12,219 nucleotides of DNA from Cyanobacteria bacterium UBA1221 (lineage in GTDB: Bacteria; Cyanobacteriota; Vampirovibrionia; Gastranaerophilales; Gastranaerophilaceae): contig DBXD01000030.1 of the NCBI GenBank assembly GCA_002309425.1, positions 8,420 through 20,638 of the forward strand, written 5' to 3'. A program made the position numbers and the translations under genes. The notes beneath the pieces were generated by a model. It was not told the origin of the DNA and searched no databases. It saw only the letters and a list, made by a program, of their open reading frames with translations. Positions 1-6,789 of the stretch are shown here, in pieces (the stretch's first letter is position 1; every line of letters begins with the position of its first letter).

Positions 1-2232
1 GGTAAAGGAGTTCACGTTATTACCGTAAATGACTATCTTGCAAAACGTGACAGTGAATGGATGGGTAAAATATACAAATTTTTGGGCTTGTCAGTCGGTG
101 TTATTCTTTCGGGAAATCGTTCAATGGAAGAATACCTTGATAAAAAAGCCGCATATGCCTGTGATATAACATATGGTACAAATAATGAATTTGGGTTTGA
201 CTATTTAAGGGATAATATGGCTCAAAGTAAGGATGCGCTTGTTCAAAGGCCTTATAACTATGCAATTATTGATGAAGTTGACAGTATTTTGATTGATGAA
301 GCCAGAACACCGTTAATTATTAGCGGCAGATTGGAAAAATCAGCGGAAACTTACCAGATGATGGCTACTGTTGCCCCTCAGTTAAAAAAAGATATTGACT
401 ATGAAGTTGATGAAAAAAATAAGAACATAATTTTGACGGAGGAAGGTATAGACAGAGCTCAGGATATTCTTCAGATAAAAGATTTGTTTGACTTGAATAC
501 TCAGTATGCGCACCATCTCTTGCAAGCTTTAAAAGCAAAAGAACTGTTCGTAAAAGACACTGATTATGTTGTTCGAAACGGTGAAGTAATGATTGTTGAT
601 GAGTTTACGGGTCGTTTAATGGAGGGCCGCCGTTGGTCAGACGGATTGCATCAGGCAATAGAAGCAAAAGAAGGTGTTAAAATTCAGGATGAAACTCAGA
701 CTCTTGCAAGTATAACCTTCCAGAACCTCTTCAGGTTATACCCGAAACTTGCAGGTATGACGGGTACTGCTATGACGGAAGAAGCAGAGTTTGGCAAAAT
801 ATACAATCTTGAAGTAACTGCTATTCCTACAAATAAACCTGATATAAGAATAAATTACCCTGACGTTATATACAAAAATGAAAGAGCGAAGTTTAATGCG
901 GTTGTGCAGGATATAATTGAACAAAACAAATTGGGCAGACCTGTTTTGGTGGGTACTATAAGTATTGAAAAATCGGAATATGTATCCCATTTGTTAAGCC
1001 AGCTAGGGATTAAGCACAATGTATTGAACGCAAAGCATCACGAAAAAGAAGCTTATATTATTGCACAGGCAGGTCGTGTTGGGGCGGTTACCATCGCAAC
1101 CAATATGGCAGGTCGTGGTACCGATATTCTTTTGGGTGGTAATGCTGAGTATCTCGCAAAGGAAAAACTTGATGAAATGGGTGTATCACCTGAATCTCCC
1201 GATTATGAAGAAAAGAAAGCCAAAATTTTGGAAGAGGCAATGGAGATTACAAAGGCTGAACATGAGCGTGTCGTAAGCGTTGGCGGACTGCATGTTATCG
1301 GTACTGAGCGCCATGAATCAAGACGTATAGATAATCAGTTAAGAGGACGTGCGGCACGTCAGGGTGACCCCGGTTCTACAAGATTTTTCTTATCTTTGGA
1401 AGATAATCTGATGAGAATATTTGGCGGAGATAAGATTACAACTTTAATGAATGCACTTAATGTTGATGAGAACATGGCAATTGAACATCCGCTGATTACC
1501 CGACAAATTCAGTCAGCTCAGAAAAAGGTGGAAACGTACCACTTTGATATAAGAAAGAGTGTCTTAGAATATGACGATGTTATGAATATTCAGCGTGAAA
1601 AATTCTATGCGCAGCGCAGAAAAGTATTATTTGGAAAAGATTTGACCTCGGATATATATTATATGATTGAAAGAGAATGTGACAGGATATTAAGAAGTTA
1701 TATTTCTCCTGAGCAAAATCCTGACGAGTATGTATTTGATGATTTGAATACAATGATAAAAGACATTCATTCTGTATTCCCGCAGTTATCAGGGTTTGGA
1801 ATTTCTGATGTTCAGGGAAAAAGGTTTGACTATATATATGACAATTTGAAAAATCTTGCAATTCAGTCATATAAAGAACATGAATCTGAAGTAATCGCTT
1901 TTTATAATGAAGTATTAGCCCAGTATGAGGCGAATTTTGAACCGCAGGTTCCTTTCAGTCCCGATAATGTTGTAAGAAATCTTGAAAGAGATATTCTTTT
2001 GAGAGTTGTTGATAACAAATGGATTGACCATTTGCATAATATTGATATGCTGAGAGAAGGTATAGGTTTAAGAGCCTATGGGCAAAAAGATCCGCTTATT
2101 GAATATAAACGTGAAGCATACGATTTGTTTAATAAGATGATGTTCGAGATACAAGGTGACACGGTAAGACACCTTTTCAGAACAAAATTCGGTGTTCAGA
2201 TAATGGGAGAACCTCCGCAGGATTTGGCTTAG
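1..2232 (+). CDS. secA: Protein translocase ATPase subunit SecA (5' end cut by window)
   Basis: SecA is the cytosolic ATPase motor that pushes preproteins through the SecYEG channel. The reading frame is open from base 1 (GKGVHVITVNDYLAKRD), so the ATG at 61 is internal; about 100 N-terminal residues, including Walker A, lie outside the window. Numbering from the first codon seen, the Walker B/DEAD region is at about 90-100 (IIDEVDSILIDEARTP), GMTGTA at about 252, the second helicase domain has NMAGRGTDILLGGN at about 368, and the arginine-finger region RGRAARQGDPGS follows at about 446. The helical wing/scaffold (VLEYDDVMNIQREKFY) and the conserved C-terminal segment WIDHLHNIDMLREGIGLRAY are present. 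The protein stops soon after this (MGEPPQDLA), with no cysteine-rich zinc-binding SEC-C tail as seen in E. coli SecA, so it is a short-tailed form. It ends in TAG, overlapping the murI stop on the other strand by 4 nt. Identification is certain. Confidence 0.98.
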   Translation, partial: GKGVHVITVNDYLAKRDSEWMGKIYKFLGLSVGVILSGNRSMEEYLDKKAAYACDITYGTNNEFGFDYLRDNMAQSKDALVQRPYNYAIIDEVDSILIDEARTPLIISGRLEKSAETYQMMATVAPQLKKDIDYEVDEKNKNIILTEEGIDRAQDILQIKDLFDLNTQYAHHLLQALKAKELFVKDTDYVVRNGEVMIVDEFTGRLMEGRRWSDGLHQAIEAKEGVKIQDETQTLASITFQNLFRLYPKLAGMTGTAMTEEAEFGKIYNLEVTAIPTNKPDIRINYPDVIYKNERAKFNAVVQDIIEQNKLGRPVLVGTISIEKSEYVSHLLSQLGIKHNVLNAKHHEKEAYIIAQAGRVGAVTIATNMAGRGTDILLGGNAEYLAKEKLDEMGVSPESPDYEEKKAKILEEAMEITKAEHERVVSVGGLHVIGTERHESRRIDNQLRGRAARQGDPGSTRFFLSLEDNLMRIFGGDKITTLMNALNVDENMAIEHPLITRQIQSAQKKVETYHFDIRKSVLEYDDVMNIQREKFYAQRRKVLFGKDLTSDIYYMIERECDRILRSYISPEQNPDEYVFDDLNTMIKDIHSVFPQLSGFGISDVQGKRFDYIYDNLKNLAIQSYKEHESEVIAFYNEVLAQYEANFEPQVPFSPDNVVRNLERDILLRVVDNKWIDHLHNIDMLREGIGLRAYGQKDPLIEYKREAYDLFNKMMFEIQGDTVRHLFRTKFGVQIMGEPPQDLA

Positions 2233-3020
2233 TCCCGTAGCAGAATACAATTTTGTACATCGTAAAACATTTTGCCGGAAATAATAAAGTTTTCGGGCTC
2301 GCTGCTTACGAAAAATTTATCAAGGCCTTTTGCAGTCTTTGGGTTAAGCAAGTTTTTGGACTTTAAGTCCTCGCAGATAGCCTTAACATATATTTCTGAG
2401 GGGTTGATAAAAATATCTTTTGGCGCATATTTTGAGAGTTGTTCCGTAAGATACGGATAATGAGTGCAACCTAATATTATCTTGTCGGGTTTGAACTTTA
2501 ACATATCCGTTAAATGTTCTTTAATTTCAGTATCGGCCAATGTCGTATTTTGGGAATTACTCTCAACAATTTTTACCCATGTCGGACACGCAATTTCTTT
2601 TACTTCTTTATTCGGAAGGTTATTTTTGTAGGCGTGAGAATTGACGGTCGCTGGGGTTGCGAAAACTCCAATCCTTGATACCGGCATGTCCTTTATCGTC
2701 TTTGTAACTGTTTGTATAAGCGGATACAGTCTGAAATCAAACTTATCTTTTAACTCTTCATATACAACTGCAGAGGTCGTATTGCAGGCCATTATTACCG
2801 CTTTAACGTTTTGTTTTTCAAAAAAATTAAATGCTTTTACGGAATATTCAATTAACTGCTCTTTGTTTTTTTCTCCATAGGGCATGTTTTTGGTATCACC
2901 GAAGAAAATAATATCTTCATTCGGTAACAGTTTCCTGAAAGCGGAAAGAACCGTGAGTCCGCCGACACCCGAGTCAAAGAAACCTATGGGATTATTTTGT
3001 TTATTTATCTTTGAAATAAT
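2229..3020 (-). CDS. murI: Glutamate racemase, apparently with an AUU start
   Basis: MurI interconverts L- and D-glutamate to supply D-Glu for peptidoglycan stem peptides in the cytoplasm. With the proposed start it has 263 residues, the usual family size. Seen: NPIGFFDSGVGG (catalytic-site Asp16 and Ser17), GDTKNMPYGEK (about 38-48), MACNTTSA with catalytic Cys79, and LGCTHYPYL with catalytic Cys185. The first ATG in frame (2885) lies inside GDTKNMPYG and would remove the essential Asp/Ser motif. Between the preceding in-frame TAG (about 3036-3038) and FFDSGVGG there is no ATG, GTG, TTG or CTG. Two tandem ATT codons (3020-3018 and 3017-3015) lie 8 and 11 nt after a GGAGGG ribosome binding site, so I place the start at the first ATT. 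This overlaps the end of the amidase gene by 20 nt and suggests translational coupling. Function is very secure; the start is inferred. The 3' end overlaps secA by 4 nt. Confidence 0.93.
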   Translation of the reverse strand: MISKINKQNNPIGFFDSGVGGLTVLSAFRKLLPNEDIIFFGDTKNMPYGEKNKEQLIEYSVKAFNFFEKQNVKAVIMACNTTSAVVYEELKDKFDFRLYPLIQTVTKTIKDMPVSRIGVFATPATVNSHAYKNNLPNKEVKEIACPTWVKIVESNSQNTTLADTEIKEHLTDMLKFKPDKIILGCTHYPYLTEQLSKYAPKDIFINPSEIYVKAICEDLKSKNLLNPKTAKGLDKFFVSSEPENFIISGKMFYDVQNCILLRD

Positions 3021-4854
3021 TGTTAATTCCCTCCACTATCGCTTTTGCTGTTGCCTGTTTCCTATCATTTGTCAGCAGTTGTATTCTTTCTGCGGTATTT
3101 GAAATAAAGCCCATTTCGACCAAAATAGCAGGTGCGGTTGTATGGTTTATAACGTAGAATTTTGATTTAAACGTACCTCTGTCATGTGCATTTATAGAAC
3201 TGACTAAGGAGGAATGAACAGTTTGTGCTAATTGTAAACTTTCAGGATGGTAATAATGCGTTTCTATTCCGTTAGGAGCATCGCTTGTACTTGAATTTAC
3301 ATGAATACTTACAAATATGTCAGGGGCATAAGCTTCAGAGAAAGCTACTCGGTCCTGAAGAGATATATATGAATCATCCGTGCGAGTCATAAGAACACCG
3401 TACCCCTGAGCCTTTAAAAGTTTCTCTACTCTTTTTGCCACATCAAGGGTTATATGTTTTTCGTAGGTCCCATTTTTAATTGCTCCGACATCGGTACCGC
3501 CATGACCGGCATCCAGCACGACATTTCGTTTGCCGGTTGTACTTTTTGGCATGTTTAACGGTTTTTCTTCGGGCTTTGTATATATTATAGGACTATCCGT
3601 ATCTTTAATAATACTGCGCGGTGCTCTGACCTGTATTTTTAGGGACTTCCCGTCCTGCCCGAGATATGTATAAACAAGACTGTCATGTTCAATAGGGATT
3701 GATAATTTCAAACCTTTTTCGGTGTTTTCCAAAGTTGAGGCGGAAAAATCTGTTCCTGCAAAAAAGTTGTCAAAATTTGATGTATTATATTTATTTGTGT
3801 TGTACAAATATACAATAACCTCTGAGTTTGTTCGGTCAAACCCGTGAACCAGCGGTGCATCAAAGTTTAATGTCATGGCTGAGGTCTGTTTATCAATTTT
3901 GTTGTTTAAAAATCCTGATAAATTAATCTTTTCCCCTGAGATTCCAAGGTTCTTTACTTTGTCTGAATTAATGAGGACAAGAGATTGATTATCTCTTGCA
4001 TATACCGGTATATATTTCGTCACATCTTCCGTTGTTATAACAATTCGGGCTTTATTAACGGAAAATTGTCCTATTCTTACTTTATCTGTTCCCCCGATTG
4101 AATATTCTCTGTTGCGTATAGCTTTATTAACTAATGTGTTTGGTAAATCAAATGCTATTCTTAGAGGGTTTGTAAGTATCATAGGTTTTTCAATTGCAGC
4201 TGAACCCATACCTCCGATAGTCAGCATACCGTTGCCGGGAGTGATTTTATCAATATAGTATTTTGTATTAAGGTGCAGTTCCTGCCCGAAAGAATCAACA
4301 ACTTTATTGTTGAACGCATTATCAATAAGGGCAATTGTTTCGTTTGGATTTGCGGCTGTGGAAACTGTCATATACTCATAAAAATCGCTTGAAGATGAGT
4401 GGTCATCACGATAAATATTTTGCATATACGGGTTTTGTACAAGATTTTCTTTAAATTTTATAAATAACCCGTTTTTTAAGGTGACAAAATTCAGGTTTGA
4501 TATATCAAAATTGTTGTCGTAATTTATTACAACGCGGACAATATTAGGATTAGAAGAAAATTGGGATATTTTGACTTCTTTAATGCCGTCAGTTGTGAAT
4601 ATCCAGTCCTTTTTCCCGCCGGATAAAATCGCATTCGGAATATCAAAATATATTCTTGTCGGATTTTCAAGTTTTACAACTTTTATGTCCGAAATATTCG
4701 GCATATTGACCAGATTAGATGACGATAGTGAGATGATTGAACTTGATGTATCAAAGTTTGCCGAAGTTATATTAAAGTCGTCATAAGAACAGGCTTTTGG
4801 TGCGTACAAAAGCCCCATTATTATAATAAAAAATAATATTATATGTTTTTTCAT
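3001..4854 (-). CDS. Periplasmic N-acetylmuramoyl-L-alanine amidase with AMIN domains and Amidase_3 domain
   Basis: This enzyme probably cleaves the bond between N-acetylmuramic acid and L-alanine in peptidoglycan, as needed for daughter-cell separation or wall remodelling. It has 617 residues from ATG 4854; a longer frame back to TTG 4911 is open, but the ATG is directly followed by a signal peptide (MKKHIILFFIIIMGLLYAPK). Two AMIN domains, the type that target amidases to envelope sites, lie at about 28-134 and 198-298; each carries the hallmark pair NPTRIYFDIPN with ISQFSSNPNIVRVV, and NPLRIAFDLPN with IGQFSVNKARIV. A further beta-rich segment at about 318-420 may be a third, diverged copy. 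The catalytic Amidase_3 domain fills 442-617, with zinc ligands His451 (DAGHGG), Glu465 (TYEK) and His518 (SIHVN) and catalytic Glu580 (VEMGF). No strong Shine-Dalgarno site precedes the ATG. It is the first gene of a pair with murI. AmiC-like, but I give no symbol because orthology is uncertain. Confidence 0.93.
   Translation of the reverse strand: MKKHIILFFIIIMGLLYAPKACSYDDFNITSANFDTSSSIISLSSSNLVNMPNISDIKVVKLENPTRIYFDIPNAILSGGKKDWIFTTDGIKEVKISQFSSNPNIVRVVINYDNNFDISNLNFVTLKNGLFIKFKENLVQNPYMQNIYRDDHSSSSDFYEYMTVSTAANPNETIALIDNAFNNKVVDSFGQELHLNTKYYIDKITPGNGMLTIGGMGSAAIEKPMILTNPLRIAFDLPNTLVNKAIRNREYSIGGTDKVRIGQFSVNKARIVITTEDVTKYIPVYARDNQSLVLINSDKVKNLGISGEKINLSGFLNNKIDKQTSAMTLNFDAPLVHGFDRTNSEVIVYLYNTNKYNTSNFDNFFAGTDFSASTLENTEKGLKLSIPIEHDSLVYTYLGQDGKSLKIQVRAPRSIIKDTDSPIIYTKPEEKPLNMPKSTTGKRNVVLDAGHGGTDVGAIKNGTYEKHITLDVAKRVEKLLKAQGYGVLMTRTDDSYISLQDRVAFSEAYAPDIFVSIHVNSSTSDAPNGIETHYYHPESLQLAQTVHSSLVSSINAHDRGTFKSKFYVINHTTAPAILVEMGFISNTAERIQLLTNDRKQATAKAIVEGINNYFKDK
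3029..3034 (-). promoter_or_regulatory. Shine-Dalgarno site that sets the murI start
   Basis: On the minus strand this reads GGAGGG, inside the last codons of the amidase gene (Val-Glu-Gly). It lies 8 nt upstream of the first of two in-frame ATT codons of murI. No standard start codon is at a suitable distance, so this site is the main argument for AUU initiation. Confidence 0.6.
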
Positions 4855-4912
4855 AATTCTGATCTGATAATTAATCGAGTATATTTCAGGGTAAATCCCC
4901 CCACTACACAAT

Positions 4913-4952
4913 TTTATACCTTATTATACTTTTTTTCAAATTGATAATTTTT
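4913..4952 (-). promoter_or_regulatory. Candidate promoter for the amidase-murI pair
   Basis: On the minus strand a perfect TATAAT lies at 4928-4923, with a second -10-like TATAAA at 4918-4913; the latter has TTGAAA 15 nt upstream. Transcription would begin about 55-65 nt before ATG 4854. The region is so AT-rich that chance matches are likely, and no good -35 box sits 17 nt from the TATAAT. Confidence 0.35.
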
Positions 4953-4978
4953 GTAAATATTTACTTTAAAAATATAAA
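4951..4978 (+). promoter_or_regulatory. Candidate promoter for the TPR gene
   Basis: TTGTAA (4951-4956), a 16-nt spacer and TATAAA (4973-4978) form a plausible sigma-70-type promoter in the divergent region. It would give a leader of about 40 nt to the GTG at 5026. The AT-rich background keeps confidence low. Confidence 0.35.
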
Positions 4979-5015
4979 GTTTTTGCAGTTTATGCCGATA
5001 AAAAATGTATAGAGA

Positions 5016-5020
5016 AGAGG
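5016..5020 (+). promoter_or_regulatory. Ribosome binding site favouring GTG 5026
   Basis: AGAGG ends 5 nt before GTG 5026. The upstream in-frame ATG at 5005 has no purine-rich site at a suitable distance, so this site favours the GTG as the start of the TPR protein. Confidence 0.5.
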
Positions 5021-5025
5021 TTATT

Positions 5026-6789
5026 GTGTACGATAATATTCACACTTATTACAAGGATGCAAAAATTTTTATAAATGAATTGTCTGCAAAGACAGTAATA
5101 AAACTTTTGATTAGAGAAGAACAAAAGAGGCCGTTAAGTGCGGAGGAATATGCCTATATGTCAAAGGCGTACATTTTTGCACAAAATGATGCTATGGCTA
5201 AAAAATATGCAAGGCTGGCAATCCGTGCGGATAAGAATTATCCTTACGGCTATATCAGACTGGCTTTTTGCTATGCAAGGGAGGGTAAAAAGCGAGGAAC
5301 ACAAAAATTTGCAAGAATTGCTGACGGGTTTGATTTAAGTAACAACTCTTTTTTATTGGCATTTTTGGCTGCCCTTTATTATTACTGCAACGATACGGAT
5401 AATTTTAATTTAAAACTCCGGCAGCTGAAAGACTTTCCTTGTAAGAGTCCTGATTATTATTATTATATGGCTTTTGCTTATAACCAGTATGATTATGAAA
5501 CCGCATTAAAATATTGCAAAAAAGCGGAAGAATTAAAATATAAGGATAATTACAATCTCTGGGCAAATATTGCGGATTGTTATTTTGATATGGAGGATTA
5601 TGATAACCTTGAATTTTATGCAGACAAATGTCTTGTATGTGGTGAATCAGAAAAAATATTGGGTTTTAAGGCAGATTGTTTAAACAAAAAAGGGTTATAT
5701 GCCGATGCGGTAAAATTTTTGCGTAAGCAATATAAATTGTTGAATGAGGATTTGGAGGCTAAGAGTTATGTGCTTGCCAAAATAGTATATAATACTCATT
5801 TGTCAGGCGATGACAAAAAATGTGAGCGTTATATTGATTTTGCCTTACGCTATTTTAAGCCTTCTGAAGCCTTATACAGAGTGTTAAGTTCGTACTATGA
5901 GGATTTGGAGGAATATGAAAAAGCTCTGGAAGTATCCTTTAAACTGCTGGAATTTGACGAAAAGGAGCCTTCAATTTATTCAGGTATATCTTACTATTAC
6001 TCAAAACTGGGAGATGACGAACAGGCATTAAATTTTGTAAATAAAGCATTAGAACTGAATCCGGAGGATCCCTATTCTCATTACAGAAAAGGCAGGATTT
6101 ATGTAATACAAAATGATTATAAATCTGCAATCGACTGCTTTTTCCGCTCAATTGAATACGACAAAACCGATGTGGATTCTTTCCAGTGGCTTTCTTACTG
6201 TTACTCATTGACGGGAGAGATGGAAAAATCTTTAGAGTTTGCAAACAGGGCCATCTTGCTTGATAAAGACGATAGTTATTCATATTTCAGAAAAGCATGG
6301 GCATATCAGGAATTGGGTAAATATTCCGAGGCAATAGAGTGCTACAAGGAGTGTATAAAATTAAATGATAAATACGTAGATGCATACCTGAATATATCGT
6401 ACATATATTCAAGAATGAAGGATATAAAACAATCTTTGTTATATGCGAATAAGGCATTACTGATTAATAAAGATTATGCGTATGCTCATTACAGAAAAGC
6501 CTGGGCGCTTCAGGAAACCGGAAAATTCGGAGAAGCTTCCGACGGTTACAGTAAGGCAATAGAATTGAATCCGACAGATGTATATAACTACCTTGGTATG
6601 GCATGTGTTTCTTTAAATAATAATGATAGCTCGGAGGCGCTTGAATATGCAAACAAAGCTTTATTTGTTGACCGAAATTGCGGCGGTGCATACTATTATA
6701 AAAGTATAGCATTGAGTAATCTCGGACGGCAAAAAGAAGCGGAAAAAGCTTTTGCCAAAGCTTTGAAATTGGGTTATACCTCCGGTTAA
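5026..6789 (+). CDS. Tetratricopeptide-repeat protein
   Basis: This is a 587-residue protein (594 if ATG 5005 is the start) made almost wholly of TPR helical hairpins, which form a superhelical scaffold for protein-protein contacts. No signal peptide, transmembrane segment or enzymatic domain is visible, so a soluble cytoplasmic adaptor is the likely role; the partner is unknown. The N-terminal half holds diverged TPRs (for example AMAKKYARLAIRADKNYPYG and YETALKYCKKAEEL). The C-terminal 272 residues consist of four consecutive units of 68 residues, each two TPRs, with recurring signatures YRKAWA.QE.GK and SL.YANKAL. The tight period suggests past tandem duplication of a TPR pair. The gene is divergent from the amidase-murI pair and ends in TAA, overlapping the comEC stop by 4 nt. 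TPR identity is certain; function cannot be told from sequence alone. Confidence 0.9.
   Translation: MYDNIHTYYKDAKIFINELSAKTVIKLLIREEQKRPLSAEEYAYMSKAYIFAQNDAMAKKYARLAIRADKNYPYGYIRLAFCYAREGKKRGTQKFARIADGFDLSNNSFLLAFLAALYYYCNDTDNFNLKLRQLKDFPCKSPDYYYYMAFAYNQYDYETALKYCKKAEELKYKDNYNLWANIADCYFDMEDYDNLEFYADKCLVCGESEKILGFKADCLNKKGLYADAVKFLRKQYKLLNEDLEAKSYVLAKIVYNTHLSGDDKKCERYIDFALRYFKPSEALYRVLSSYYEDLEEYEKALEVSFKLLEFDEKEPSIYSGISYYYSKLGDDEQALNFVNKALELNPEDPYSHYRKGRIYVIQNDYKSAIDCFFRSIEYDKTDVDSFQWLSYCYSLTGEMEKSLEFANRAILLDKDDSYSYFRKAWAYQELGKYSEAIECYKECIKLNDKYVDAYLNISYIYSRMKDIKQSLLYANKALLINKDYAYAHYRKAWALQETGKFGEASDGYSKAIELNPTDVYNYLGMACVSLNNNDSSEALEYANKALFVDRNCGGAYYYKSIALSNLGRQKEAEKAFAKALKLGYTSG
5971..6786 (+). 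repeat. Four 204-bp coding units, each encoding a TPR pair (68 aa)
   Basis: The units are 5971-6174, 6175-6378, 6379-6582 and 6583-6786, each exactly 68 codons. Units 2 and 3 are the most alike in protein (SYSYFRKAWAYQELGKYSEA against AYAHYRKAWALQETGKFGEA); units 1 and 4 are more diverged. The repeat is clear in protein and only partial in DNA, so the duplications are old. Confidence 0.85.

Noticed and set aside
61..63. ATG 61 as the start of secA
   Set aside because: The frame is open from base 1 and encodes conserved SecA residues upstream, so the gene runs in from outside the window.
736..990. Minus-strand frame within secA
   Set aside because: It is an antisense shadow of a highly conserved gene with implausible composition.
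1580..1870. Minus-strand frame of 96 codons within secA
   Set aside because: It overlaps conserved SecA sequence completely and has no family resemblance.
2883..2885. ATG at 2885 as the start of murI
   Set aside because: It would cut off the catalytic Asp/Ser motif and 45 residues that match the family well.
4879..4901. GGGGGGATTTACCC in the amidase leader as a riboswitch or structured element
   Set aside because: Only a three-pair GGG/CCC stem is possible and no known riboswitch core is visible.
5939..6283. Minus-strand frame of 114 codons within the TPR gene
   Set aside because: It is opposite clear TPR coding sequence and arises from the repeats' base composition.
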